Assembly: GCF_019458805.1 (NCBI RefSeq)
Contig: NZ_JAIBOA010000013.1
Coordinates: 62,001 to 126,000, forward strand
Length of the DNA: 64,000 nucleotides
Direction: 5' to 3'
Source: Actinomadura parmotrematis
GTDB lineage: Bacteria > Actinomycetota > Actinomycetes > Streptosporangiales > Streptosporangiaceae
The first letter of the stretch is position 1. Every line of letters begins with the position of its first letter. The translations under genes were made by a program, and so were the position numbers. Of the stretch, positions 6,183-14,832 are shown one piece after another. A model generated the notes under the pieces. It was not told the DNA's origin, ran no database searches, and worked only from the letters and a program-made list of their open reading frames with translations.

Positions 6183-7556
6183 GTGTCGACCGACGTCCGC
6201 GAGTCCACCGCCGGCCCCTTCCCCCGCTCCCCCGCCGTCCGCGACGTGCCGCTCCGCCGGGTGACCTCGCTCGTGCGGAGCGGCGGCCCGCTCGGCATGC
6301 TGGAGCACCTCGGCGAGGCGCAGGGGGCGCTCACCCGCCTGCACCTCGGCCCGTTCACCCCCTTCCTCGTCACCCACCCCGAGCACCTGCGCCGCATCCT
6401 GCGCACCAACGCCGCCAACTACCCGCGCGGCGCGGCGATGTGGAAGGCGCTGTCGCGGCTCGTCGGCGACGGCATCGGCGGCGAGGGAGCGCAGTGGCAC
6501 GCGAGCCGGGAGGTGCTGCGCGGCGCCTTCTCCGGCGCCTACCTGGCGCAGATGGGCCCGCAGATGGCCGGCTCCATCGACGCGGCCGTCGCCGACCTCG
6601 GCGCGCGCGGCGGCGCCGGCCGGCCCCTCGACGCGAGCGTGGAGATGACCCGCGTCGTGCAGCGCGTCATCGACCCGGTGTTCTTCGGGCGGCTCATCCC
6701 CGACGGCGAGGGCGACCGGCTCGGCGCGGCCGTCGGGACCGCGATGGGCTCGCTGCTCTGGCGGATGGCCATGCCGTTCGTGCCGCACTCGGTCCCGCTG
6801 CCCGGCGACCGCGCGTTCCGCAAGGCGACCCGGACGGTCAACGAGATCCTGCGGCCGGTCGTCACCGCCGCCCGCAACGCCCCCCGGGACGGCGGCGACG
6901 TGGTGACCCGGCTGTCCAACGGCACCGGCCCCGACGGGGCGCCGCTGACCGACGACCAGGTCTGCGACGACATCGTCGCGCTGTTCGTCGCCGGCTCGGA
7001 GAGCTCGGCCATCGGCCTCACCTGGATCTGGGTGGCGCTCGCGCAGCACCCCGACGTCGCCCGGCGGGTGCGCGCGGAGGTGGACGCGGTGCTGGACGGC
7101 GCCCGGCCCGCCCGCGAGCACGTCCGCCGCCTCACCTACACCCAGCAGGTGCTGCGCGAGGTCATGCGCGTGTACTCGGTCGGCTGGGCGGTGCCGCGGA
7201 CCGCGCTGGAGGACGACGTCATCGACGGCGTGCCGATCCCGGCCGGCTCCACCCTGGCGATCTCGCCCTACCTGACGCACCGCATCGAGGAGTTCTGGCC
7301 CGACCCGCTGCGCTTCGACCCCGCGCGCTTCGACCGCGCCGAGGTGCAGAGCCGCCACCCCCTCGCCTACGTGCCGTTCGGCGACGGCGTCCACCAGTGC
7401 CTCGGCGAGGCCTTCTTCCAGCAGGAGGCCACCCTTGTCGTCGCGGCGATGCTGAGTCGCTACGATGTCGCGGTTGCGGGTCGGGTGACGCCGAAGCTGT
7501 CGCTGACCCTGCAACCGCAGGAACCCGTTCAGCTGGTGGTGACGCCGCGTCACTGA
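6183..7556 (+). CDS. Cytochrome P450
   Basis: 457 aa from GTG 6183, which has GAGGGA seven bases upstream; the GTG 15 bases earlier lacks a ribosome site. Haem-thiolate mono-oxygenase signatures are complete: I-helix AGSESS (from residue 270, with Glu-Ser in place of the usual Asp/Glu-Thr), K-helix EVMR (326-329), and haem loop FGDGVHQCLG (399-408, Cys406). Soluble, bacterial class. It is followed after 23 bp by a terpene-synthase-like gene and then by a conservon-type sensor kinase. In Streptomyces conservons, P450s (CvnE) accompany CvnA kinases, so a signalling or terpenoid-tailoring role is possible. A redox partner is not encoded nearby. Confidence 0.93.
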   Translation: MSTDVRESTAGPFPRSPAVRDVPLRRVTSLVRSGGPLGMLEHLGEAQGALTRLHLGPFTPFLVTHPEHLRRILRTNAANYPRGAAMWKALSRLVGDGIGGEGAQWHASREVLRGAFSGAYLAQMGPQMAGSIDAAVADLGARGGAGRPLDASVEMTRVVQRVIDPVFFGRLIPDGEGDRLGAAVGTAMGSLLWRMAMPFVPHSVPLPGDRAFRKATRTVNEILRPVVTAARNAPRDGGDVVTRLSNGTGPDGAPLTDDQVCDDIVALFVAGSESSAIGLTWIWVALAQHPDVARRVRAEVDAVLDGARPAREHVRRLTYTQQVLREVMRVYSVGWAVPRTALEDDVIDGVPIPAGSTLAISPYLTHRIEEFWPDPLRFDPARFDRAEVQSRHPLAYVPFGDGVHQCLGEAFFQQEATLVVAAMLSRYDVAVAGRVTPKLSLTLQPQEPVQLVVTPRH

Positions 7557-7579
7557 CCTTGCCCGTCCGAGGAGGCGCC

Positions 7580-8548
7580 ATGGCCGGCAACGCCGCCGGG
7601 CCCGGCTGGCCCGGAGCGCTGGAGACGCGGCTCGCCACCGAGCTGCGCGCCTGCATGGCCCGCTATCCGCGGCTGTTCGACGCCGCCCGCTTCCCCGACC
7701 GGCCGTTCATGCCGATCGCCGGCCTCGCCGCGCGCGCCCTCGCCGAGGGCGCGCCCGACTGCACGATCGCCCAGCTGCGCGTCCCGGCCCGGGTCTCGCT
7801 CTGGACGCTCGCGGCGGACGCCGAGATCACCGCCGGGACGAGCCTGCCCGCCATCCTGGCGATGGTGCGGCGCTGCGTGGCCGTCGCCGAGGGCGCGGCG
7901 CCCGCGCCGGGCGACCAGCTCGGGCGCTTCCTCGCCGACGTGCGCGCCGACGTGCTGCGCGCCGCGACCCTGCACGGCGCGGCGCTGCCCGGCGCGGCGC
8001 CCGGCCGGCCCCGGCGGCTCGCCGCCGCGTGGGCCGAGGAGCTGCGGTTCATGCTGCACGCCATGGTGCGCGAGTGGGAGTGGCGGCAGCTGCGCGGCGT
8101 CATCGCGGCGACGTCGTGGGAGTCCGGGGCGGCCGCGCCGCCGATCGCGCCCCCGGTGTCGCTGGCGGCCTACCTGCGCAACGCCGGCAACATGGGCACC
8201 GCCTGGGTCAACCTCACCCTGTGGATCGCCGGCGGCGACGGGGCCGCGCTCCGCGAGCTCGTGCAGCTGCGCCGGGTGGACGGCTGGATCCAGCAGCTGC
8301 TGCGGCTCGCCACCGACGCCGTCTCCTACCAGCCGCACTCCGCCGACCAGGTCAACGCGCTCCAGCTCGCGGACCGGCCGGCCATCGACGAGCTCGCCGC
8401 CGCGCTCCAGGCCCGCGCCCGGCACGAGCTGGAGGTGCTCGCCGAGCGCTGCCCGCGCTCCGTCACCTACCTGTCCTGGCTGCTGGACTACGCGACCGGC
8501 CGGCACGGCTCCGTCCCGAACTACCGGGGCGAGCAGCACACCGGCTGA
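7580..8548 (+). CDS. Terpene-synthase-fold protein with degenerate metal-binding motifs
   Basis: 322 aa from ATG 7580 with GGAGG eight bases upstream. It is an all-alpha protein that aligns end to end with the product of 11121-12041: SLWTLAADAEITAG (73-86) matches CLWCFALDGLIDSA; FLADVRAD, MVREWEW, YLRNAGNMG and LLRLATDAVSYQPHS (240-254) match their counterparts. The aspartate-rich motif is reduced to D80-A-E-I-T and the NSE triad reads T245-D-A-V-S249-x-x-x-H253, so Mg2+-diphosphate chemistry looks impaired. It may be a non-catalytic partner or a repurposed isoprenoid-binding protein. The superfamily assignment depends on the paralogue. Likely co-transcribed with the P450 upstream. Confidence 0.7.
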   Translation: MAGNAAGPGWPGALETRLATELRACMARYPRLFDAARFPDRPFMPIAGLAARALAEGAPDCTIAQLRVPARVSLWTLAADAEITAGTSLPAILAMVRRCVAVAEGAAPAPGDQLGRFLADVRADVLRAATLHGAALPGAAPGRPRRLAAAWAEELRFMLHAMVREWEWRQLRGVIAATSWESGAAAPPIAPPVSLAAYLRNAGNMGTAWVNLTLWIAGGDGAALRELVQLRRVDGWIQQLLRLATDAVSYQPHSADQVNALQLADRPAIDELAAALQARARHELEVLAERCPRSVTYLSWLLDYATGRHGSVPNYRGEQHTG

Positions 8549-8752
8549 CCCGCCCGGCCGCCCTCGCCGGCCCCGGCGGTATTGACCGGGGCGCTGACCG
8601 GCGCGGGAGCGCCCGTTGGACGATCATTGGGGGTCCGCGGTTGCTAGGGTGCTGCGCGTGCACGCGGTGATCTGCGAGGTATGCCCGCCATTCGTGCGCG
8701 GATGAGGGTGCCTCCGGCCCGTTCCTTCCCCCCGCGACATTGAGGAAAGTTC

Positions 8753-11116
8753 ATGCGTCTGCTGCCCTGGGGCAAGTCCCGGCCGGACCGCAATCTCGGC
8801 CTGGGCACGAGGATCACCGCGATCCTCGTCTGTCTGGTGTCGGTCTGGGGCTTCTCCGCCTGGGTGGTGTTCCGCGACGGCGTGGACCTGCTCCAGACGC
8901 AGACCGTCGACGAGACCGCCGGGCGCCCGACCAAGTCCCTGATCTCCGCGCTCCAGGACGAGCGCCGGCTGTCCCTGGTCCGCCTCGGCGACCCGAAGCT
9001 GGTGAGCGCCCGGGACCTGGCCGGGCAGCGGGCCCGCACCGACCAGGTGATCGCCGACTGGCGGCGGCTGTCGGCGGGCGCGCCCGGCCGCGTGCGCAAG
9101 CACATCGCCGAGACGCGCGACCGGCTGAACCTGCTGAGCGGCACCCGGCGCGCGGTCGACACCGGCACCGGCGACGCCGCCGGCACCACCGAGGCGTTCG
9201 ACACCACCGTCGACGCCGCGTTCGGCATCCTCGCCATCAACGCCGAGGTGAACGACAAGGCGACCGCCGCCGACGCCCGCGCGCTGATCGCGCTGACCCG
9301 CGCCCGCGAGCTCATCGCCCGCGAGGACGCCACCCTCGCCGGCATCATCGCGCACGGCCGCTACGCCCCCGGCGAGGCCGCCCGCTGGGCGCAGGCGGTC
9401 GGCGTGGCCCGCTACGGCCTGGCCGACGCCGCCGGCCAGCTCGCCGATGAGGACGCCGGCCGCCTCCGCGCGTTCACCACCGGCACCGCCTACGTGGCGC
9501 TGCACGCCGCCGAGGACCGGCTGCTGACCGCCAAGGGCCGCGCCGCCCTCCGCCCCGCGCTCACCCCGGCGCAGTGGAGCGGGTTCACCCGGCCGGTGCT
9601 CGGCCAGCTCGACCGCACCATCGACGTCGGCGGCGACGCGGTCGTCGAGCGCGCCCAGCCCGGCGGCATCGCGGTCATCGTCCGCCTCGTCATCGTCGGC
9701 GTCCTCGGCCTCGCGGCGGTCATCACGTCGATCTGGCTGGCGGCGACCACGCACCGGCGCCTGAACAGCCAGCTGAAGCGGCTCCGCCTCGCCGCCGACG
9801 ACCTGGCGAACGAGCACCTGCCGCAGCTGATGGACCGCCTCAGCCACGGCGAGCCCGGCGCGCAGGTCGACATCGGCGCGCTCCGCCTGGAGTTCGGCAG
9901 CGACGACATCGGCCAGGTGGGCCACGCCATCAACCGCGTGCAGGACATGGCGTTCCAGGCCGCGATCGGGCAGTCCGCCCAGCGCAACAACACCCGCGAG
10001 ACGCTGCGGCTGCTCGCGCAGCGCATCGCCTCGCTGCTGGCCCTGCAGCGCCAGGAGATCGACCGGATGGAGCGGCGCAGCGACCTGCACCCCGAGCTCG
10101 TCAAGAGCCTGTTCGCCGCCGACCTGCACAACACCCGCGCGCTCCGCTACCTCGCCAACGTGCGCCGGTGGACGGGCGAGCAGGCCGGCACGCCGCGCAG
10201 CACGCCGATGTCGCTGCTGGACGTGATCCGCAGCGCCATGGGCCAGGTGGAGGACTTCCCGCGGGTGCACGTCAGCCCGCCGCGGGCGGGCCTCGCGCTG
10301 AGCGGCCACGCCATCGACGTCGTCGACCTGCTCACCGAGCTGATCGAGAACGGGCTGCGGTTCAGCCACCCCGACACCGTCGTGGAGGTGGCGGTGAAGG
10401 AGGTCAGCAACGGCGTCGCGATCGAGGTCGAGGACAAGGGCTGGGGCCTCAGCGAGGAGCAGATCGCCGAGGCCAACGCCGTGCTGGCGGCCCCGCCGAC
10501 GTTCGAGGAGGAGTTCCCGGCGCGGCTCGGCCTGCCGACCGTCGCGCTGATCGGCCACCGGTTCGGCGTGCGGACCACGCTGATGGCCTCCCCCTACGGC
10601 GGCGTCCGCGCGGTGGTGCTGCTGCCGCGCACGCTGCTCCGCGAGCTGCCGCCCGAGGAGATCCTGGTCCCGGCCGCCCCGGCCGCGGCGGCGGCGCTGG
10701 AGGGCGGCACGACGCAGAGCGGCGGCGTCGCGGTGCTGGCCCCGCCGGCGCCCCGCCCGCTGCGGGCCGTCCCGCCCGCCGAGCCGGAGGCCCCGGCCGG
10801 CGGCGAGGGCGGCGACGGCGCGGGCGGCGGCGACCGGTCGCGCACCGACGGCGGCCTGCCGATCCGGCGGCCGCAGGAGAGCCTGAACCCGGCGCTCCGC
10901 GAGGAGCCGCCGGCCGGCGACGCCCCGGCGTCCGAGGAGGAGCCGGAGGCCGGCTCCCCCGAGCGCGCCCAGCGCGTCATGGGCGCCTTCCAGCGCGGCA
11001 CCCGGCAGGGCCGCCGGGACGCCGCCGAGGCGCGCCGGTCCGCCGAGGACGGCGCCGGCGGCGCGGCGGACGGCTCCCCGGTCGGCGCCCCCGACGGTTC
11101 CCCGGACGAGGGCTAG
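8753..11116 (+). CDS. CvnA/NIT-type sensor histidine kinase-like protein (orphan conservon kinase)
   Basis: 787 aa, ATG with GAGGAAAG upstream. Order: TM1 (16-36), an extracellular helical nitrate/nitrite-sensor-like region (about 40-300), TM2 (306-330), a HAMP-like linker, a DHp-like segment with His459 (DLHNTRALRYLANVRRWTG), and an ATPase domain with N-box ELIENGLRFSH (about 528-538) and EDKGWGLSEEQ. A Pro/Ala/Glu-rich disordered tail of about 150 residues follows. This is the architecture of CvnA, the kinase-like subunit of actinobacterial conservons. The usual partners (roadblock CvnB, DUF742 CvnC, GTPase CvnD) are not adjacent; instead it is flanked by two terpene-synthase-like genes and a P450. 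Membrane-bound; signal unknown. Confidence 0.85.
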   Translation: MRLLPWGKSRPDRNLGLGTRITAILVCLVSVWGFSAWVVFRDGVDLLQTQTVDETAGRPTKSLISALQDERRLSLVRLGDPKLVSARDLAGQRARTDQVIADWRRLSAGAPGRVRKHIAETRDRLNLLSGTRRAVDTGTGDAAGTTEAFDTTVDAAFGILAINAEVNDKATAADARALIALTRARELIAREDATLAGIIAHGRYAPGEAARWAQAVGVARYGLADAAGQLADEDAGRLRAFTTGTAYVALHAAEDRLLTAKGRAALRPALTPAQWSGFTRPVLGQLDRTIDVGGDAVVERAQPGGIAVIVRLVIVGVLGLAAVITSIWLAATTHRRLNSQLKRLRLAADDLANEHLPQLMDRLSHGEPGAQVDIGALRLEFGSDDIGQVGHAINRVQDMAFQAAIGQSAQRNNTRETLRLLAQRIASLLALQRQEIDRMERRSDLHPELVKSLFAADLHNTRALRYLANVRRWTGEQAGTPRSTPMSLLDVIRSAMGQVEDFPRVHVSPPRAGLALSGHAIDVVDLLTELIENGLRFSHPDTVVEVAVKEVSNGVAIEVEDKGWGLSEEQIAEANAVLAAPPTFEEEFPARLGLPTVALIGHRFGVRTTLMASPYGGVRAVVLLPRTLLRELPPEEILVPAAPAAAAALEGGTTQSGGVAVLAPPAPRPLRAVPPAEPEAPAGGEGGDGAGGGDRSRTDGGLPIRRPQESLNPALREEPPAGDAPASEEEPEAGSPERAQRVMGAFQRGTRQGRRDAAEARRSAEDGAGGAADGSPVGAPDGSPDEG

Positions 11117-11120
11117 CGGC

Positions 11121-12041
11121 TCAGATCCCCCAGAAGTCGGCCTCGCGGTAGAAGCCGCGGCAGAAGTCCATCTGCCGGTCCAGGTACTCCGCGAGGCCGG
11201 GGGCGCCGTCCCGGACGGCGGCGACCTCGGCGCGGGCCGCGTCCAGCAGGTCGGCGACGCGGGCCTGCACCCGGTCGCGGTCCTCGTCGAGCAGCAGCAC
11301 GTTGAGGTCGCCCGAGCGGACATCGCGCTCGTAGGTGCCGAGGTCGTTGAGCAGCCGGACCACCCGCTGCACGGCGGCGCTCGCCGCGCGCACCGCGGCG
11401 GCGTCCCCGCCGCCGCCGCTCGCGATCCAGTGCGCGGTGAACACGAACGAGAAGCCGAGGTTGTCGGCGTTGGCGAGGTACTCCTCGACGGTCGGCTTCG
11501 GGCCGCCCGCCGCGATCGCCGCCGCCCAGTCCCACTCGCGGGCCATCGCGTCCAGCATCGCGCGCAGGTCGTCCAGCCAGACGGGCGCGAGCCGCTCGTA
11601 GGCGGGCAGCGCGGCGAGCTCGGCGCGGACGTCGGCGAGGAACCGGGTGAGGTCGTCGCCGGGGACCGGCGGGGCGCCCCCGGCGACCGCCAGGCAGCGC
11701 GCGGCCGCCGCGTCGACCTCGGCGCGGGTGCGCGCGGCCGAGTCGATGAGGCCGTCCAGCGCGAAGCACCAGAGGCAGACGCGGTTGGCGACGCGCAGGT
11801 CCGCCGCCGACAGCGACGGGCCGCTGAACGCCGACGCGAGCGACAGGGTGACGAACAGCGTCGGGTCGTAGGCGGTCTCGTCGCCGTACAGGGCGGGGTA
11901 CTCCGCCGCCCAGGAGCGCATGGCGCGCGCGCCCTGCCCGGCCGTCGCGCAGATCCGCCCGGCCGCGAGGGCGGCGCCGGCGCCCTCCCCCGCCCCGGCC
12001 CGCTCGTCCGCCCCGGTCCGTTCCTCGGTGCCCGCCGCCAT
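11121..12041 (-). CDS. Class I terpene-synthase-like protein
   Basis: 306 aa from ATG 12041, chosen over the GTG at 12074 because GGGAGAGG lies about nine bases before it. The all-alpha sequence retains a recognisable acidic motif, DGLID (96-100), and a good NSE-type triad, NDLGTYERD (232-240; N-D-x-x-T-x-x-x-D). Together these fit a class I isoprenoid cyclase that binds Mg2+ and an allylic diphosphate, although the first motif is looser than DDxxD. It is a paralogue of 7580-8548 and converges on the sensor kinase with only 4 bp between stops. A long Ala/Gly/Glu-rich N-terminal stretch (1-40) is probably disordered. Product unknown. Confidence 0.72.
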   Translation of the reverse strand: MAAGTEERTGADERAGAGEGAGAALAAGRICATAGQGARAMRSWAAEYPALYGDETAYDPTLFVTLSLASAFSGPSLSAADLRVANRVCLWCFALDGLIDSAARTRAEVDAAAARCLAVAGGAPPVPGDDLTRFLADVRAELAALPAYERLAPVWLDDLRAMLDAMAREWDWAAAIAAGGPKPTVEEYLANADNLGFSFVFTAHWIASGGGGDAAAVRAASAAVQRVVRLLNDLGTYERDVRSGDLNVLLLDEDRDRVQARVADLLDAARAEVAAVRDGAPGLAEYLDRQMDFCRGFYREADFWGI

Positions 12042-12122
12042 CGGTGCCGCCTCTCCCGCAGGTGTCCTGGCCACCTGCGAGTATCGCGGGCGCCGCTCGC
12101 GACGATCAAGGTGGCCGGGATC

Positions 12123-13646
12123 TCAGCCGGCCCGCAGCTCGCGCTTGAGGATCTTGCCGGTGGGGCTGAGCGGCAGCGCGTCCAGGAACCGCACCTCGCG
12201 CGGGCACTTGTAGTTGGCGAGCCGCTCCCGGCAGTGGGCGATCAGCTCGGCGGCGCGGTCGTCGCCGGCGGCGGCGCCCGGCCGCAGCGTCACGCACGCC
12301 ACGACCTCCTCGCCGAGCCGCTCGTCGGGGCGGCCGACCACCGCGGCCTCGGCGACGTCGGGGTGGGCGTAGAGGACCTCCTCGACCTCGCGCGGGTAGA
12401 CGTTGTAGCCGCCCCGGATGATCAGGTCCTTGACCCGGTCCACGATGAACAGGTAGCCGTCCTCGTCGAGGTGGCCGAGGTCGCCGGTGCGGAACCAGCC
12501 GCCCGCCAGGGCCGCGGCGGTCGCCTCGGGCCGGCCGTGGTAGCCCTTCATGACGTTGTGCCCCTGGATCAGGACCTCGCCGACGTGCTCGGGGCCGGGC
12601 GGCAGCTCCGCGCCCGCCTCGTCCACGATCTTGACGCGGACGCCCCAGACCGGCCGGCCCGCCGAGCCGATCCTGCGCTGCTCGGCGCTGACGTTGAAGG
12701 TGGCGGTGCTGGCGGTCTCCGACAGGCCGTAGCCCTCCAGGATCACCACGCCGGGGAACGCCTCCTCGAACTCGCGGACGACCTCCTCCGGCATCGCCGC
12801 GCCGCCCGAGACGCCGACGCGCAGGCTGGACAGGTCGCGGCCGGCCCGGTCGGCGCGCAGCAGCGCGAAGTACATCGTCGGCACGCCGGTGTAGATCGTC
12901 GCGCGGTGCCGCTCGATCGCGTCGATGACGTCGTCCACCTCGAAGCGCGGCACGAGCACCAGCGTCCCGCCGAAGCGGACGGCGGTGTTCAGCACCGACG
13001 ACAGGCCGAACACGTGGAACAGCGGCAGCACCGCGAGGCCGATGTCGTCGTCGCGGAACCCGAACAGCTCCCCGGCGACGGTGCAGTTCATGTAGAGCTG
13101 GAAGTGGGTGAGCTCGGCGCCCTTCGGGACGCCGGTCGTGCCGCTCGTGTAGAGCAGCACCGCGACGTCGTCGGCGGACGTCGCGGCGATCTCGCCGGTG
13201 TCCTCGGCGAAGTACAGCTCGTCGAAGTGCCGGGTGCCCTCGGGGCGGGCGTCGCTGCCGGGCAGGTTCACCACGTAGGCGGGGACGTCCCCGGCGCCCT
13301 TCACCGCCTCGGCCGCGAACGTCTCGAAGGTGATCAGCAGCTTGGCGCCGGAGTCGCCCAGGTGGTGGGCGACCTCGGGTGCCTTCAGCAGCGGGTTCAG
13401 CGGCACCATGACGAGGCCGGCCTTGAGGACGGCGAAGTAGCTGAACAGGAACTGCGGCAGGTTCGGGAGCTGCACCGCGACCCGGTCGCCGGGGACGAGG
13501 CCGAGACCGAGCAGGGCGGACGCGACCCGGCCGGAGATCTCGTCCACCTGGGCGTAGTCGAACGACAGGTCCCCGAGGGCGCAGAGCGGTTTGGCCGGGT
13601 TCGCGACCCGGGACTCGCGCAGCATGGTCGCCAGGTTGAAACTCAT
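12123..13646 (-). CDS. fadD: Long/medium-chain fatty acid-CoA ligase
   Basis: 507 aa from ATG 13646 (GAGGAGC upstream; the in-frame Met eight codons earlier has no ribosome site). ANL-superfamily adenylating enzyme activating a carboxylic acid to its CoA thioester with ATP. Core motifs: YTSGTTGVPKGAELTH (A3 P-loop), GYGLSETAS (A5), the hinge region IVDRVKDLIIRGGYNVYPREVEE (A8), and PLSPTGKILKREL containing the catalytic Lys (A10). Substrate chain length cannot be read. It is divergent from a phosphotransferase gene, with a TetR-type palindrome (13666-13689) between them, so induction by an acyl-CoA-responsive repressor encoded elsewhere is likely. Confidence 0.9.
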   Translation of the reverse strand: MSFNLATMLRESRVANPAKPLCALGDLSFDYAQVDEISGRVASALLGLGLVPGDRVAVQLPNLPQFLFSYFAVLKAGLVMVPLNPLLKAPEVAHHLGDSGAKLLITFETFAAEAVKGAGDVPAYVVNLPGSDARPEGTRHFDELYFAEDTGEIAATSADDVAVLLYTSGTTGVPKGAELTHFQLYMNCTVAGELFGFRDDDIGLAVLPLFHVFGLSSVLNTAVRFGGTLVLVPRFEVDDVIDAIERHRATIYTGVPTMYFALLRADRAGRDLSSLRVGVSGGAAMPEEVVREFEEAFPGVVILEGYGLSETASTATFNVSAEQRRIGSAGRPVWGVRVKIVDEAGAELPPGPEHVGEVLIQGHNVMKGYHGRPEATAAALAGGWFRTGDLGHLDEDGYLFIVDRVKDLIIRGGYNVYPREVEEVLYAHPDVAEAAVVGRPDERLGEEVVACVTLRPGAAAGDDRAAELIAHCRERLANYKCPREVRFLDALPLSPTGKILKRELRAG

Positions 13647-13665
13647 ATCCGCTCCTCGCACAGAT

Positions 13666-13689
13666 AACATACCGACCGGCCAGTATGTT
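13666..13689. promoter_or_regulatory. Candidate TetR-family operator in the fadD/phosphotransferase divergent promoter
   Basis: A 24-bp dyad: outer arms AACATAC (13666-13672) and GTATGTT (13683-13689), with a core around GACCGGCC that is itself nearly symmetric; only two of twelve base pairs mismatch. TACCGACCGG..-type palindromes are typical of TetR repressors of fatty-acid genes in actinobacteria (family knowledge). It sits 20 bp before the fadD start and 50 bp before the other gene. Confidence 0.6.
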
Positions 13690-13738
13690 CAAATCTAGTG
13701 AGCCGCCGGCGCGGCTGGCAACACCCCCGGGAGGCACC

Positions 13739-14824
13739 GTGACCAGCGGATCGGAGCGCGTGCGGGACGTGCGCGCGGAGGACGCCTTCGACGTCGCCGC
13801 CGTGCACGAATGGCTCGCCCTGCACATGCCGGGCTACCGCGGCGCGTTCGCCGCGCCCCCGCGCGTCCGGCAGTTCGCGGGCGGCGCCTCCAACCTCACC
13901 TACCTGCTGTCGCCCCCGGACGGCGCGAGCCCCGGCGTCGTGCTGCGGCGGCCGCCGCGCGGCACCAGGGCGGCGTCGGCGCACGACATGGGCCGCGAGG
14001 TGCTCGTCCAGCGGCGGCTCCGCCCGCACCTGGACGTCGTCCCGAGGGTGCACGCGTTCTGCGAGGACGAGACGGTGATCGGCGCGCCGTTCTACGTCAT
14101 GGAGCACCTGCGCGGCACCGTCCTCGGCGCCGAGCCCCCGGCGGGCGCGGACCTCGGCGAGGCGGCGGCGCGCGCCCTCGGCGAGACGGTGATCGACACC
14201 CTCGCCGACCTGCACTCGGTGGACGTCGCCGCGGCCGGGCTGGAGCCGCTCGGGCGCGGCCCGGGGTACGTCCGCCGCCAGGTGTCCGGCTGGTCCCGCC
14301 GCTGGACCGGCGCGGCCACCCCCGACGCGCCGGACGCCGCCGCCCTGCTGGCCTGGCTGGACGAGCGGCGGCCCGGCGACGTCGCCGCCCGGCTGCTGCA
14401 CGGCGACTGGAAGCTCGACAACCTCGTCGTGGACCTGGCCGGCGCGGCCCCGCGCATCGTCGGCGTGCTGGACTGGGAGATGGCGACCGTCGGCGACCCG
14501 CTCATGGACCTCGGCGCCGCCATGGCCTACTGGATCACCGCGGACGACGACCCGGACTACACCGTGCTCCGCCGCCAGCCGACGCACCTGCCCGGGATGC
14601 CGACGCGCGAGCGGGCCGTCGCCCGCTACCTGGACCGCACCGGCCTGCCGGTGGACGACTGGCGCTTCTACGAGGTGTTCGGCCTGTTCCGCCTCGCGGT
14701 GATCGTCCAGCAGATCTGGGCCCGCTACACCGCCGGCCAGACCACCGACCCCCAGTTCGCCGCCTTCGGCTCCCTGGTCGCCATGCTCATCGCCCGCGCC
14801 GCCCGCCGCGCCGGCGTCGGGTAG
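13739..14824 (+). CDS. Aminoglycoside-phosphotransferase-fold kinase, ACAD10/11 N-domain-like
   Basis: 361 aa from GTG 13739, with GGGAGG just upstream. The N-lobe contains QFAGGASNLTYLL and VLRRPPRG, as in the kinase-like domain that precedes acyl-CoA dehydrogenase in ACAD10/11 and in bacterial stand-alone versions. Catalytic HGDWKLDNLVVD (Brenner motif) and metal-binding LDWEMATVGDPLMDLG are intact. In LvaA and ACAD10/11, related kinases phosphorylate 4-hydroxyacyl-CoAs during catabolism. Pairing with an acyl-CoA ligase across a shared operator supports a lipid or hydroxy-acid catabolic role rather than antibiotic resistance. Substrate not determined. Confidence 0.82.
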   Translation: MTSGSERVRDVRAEDAFDVAAVHEWLALHMPGYRGAFAAPPRVRQFAGGASNLTYLLSPPDGASPGVVLRRPPRGTRAASAHDMGREVLVQRRLRPHLDVVPRVHAFCEDETVIGAPFYVMEHLRGTVLGAEPPAGADLGEAAARALGETVIDTLADLHSVDVAAAGLEPLGRGPGYVRRQVSGWSRRWTGAATPDAPDAAALLAWLDERRPGDVAARLLHGDWKLDNLVVDLAGAAPRIVGVLDWEMATVGDPLMDLGAAMAYWITADDDPDYTVLRRQPTHLPGMPTRERAVARYLDRTGLPVDDWRFYEVFGLFRLAVIVQQIWARYTAGQTTDPQFAAFGSLVAMLIARAARRAGVG

Positions 14825-14832
14825 CGGGCGGG

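Noticed and set aside
8658..8706. 15-codon leader-peptide-like frame (GTG start) before the sensor kinase
   Set aside because: No ribosome site and no attenuator-like alternative stems; very short frames arise easily here.
6183..12041. Conventional terpene biosynthetic gene cluster
   Set aside because: No prenyl diphosphate synthase or resistance/export gene; one synthase-like protein lacks catalytic motifs and a conservon-type kinase lies between, so a standard cluster call would overstate the evidence.
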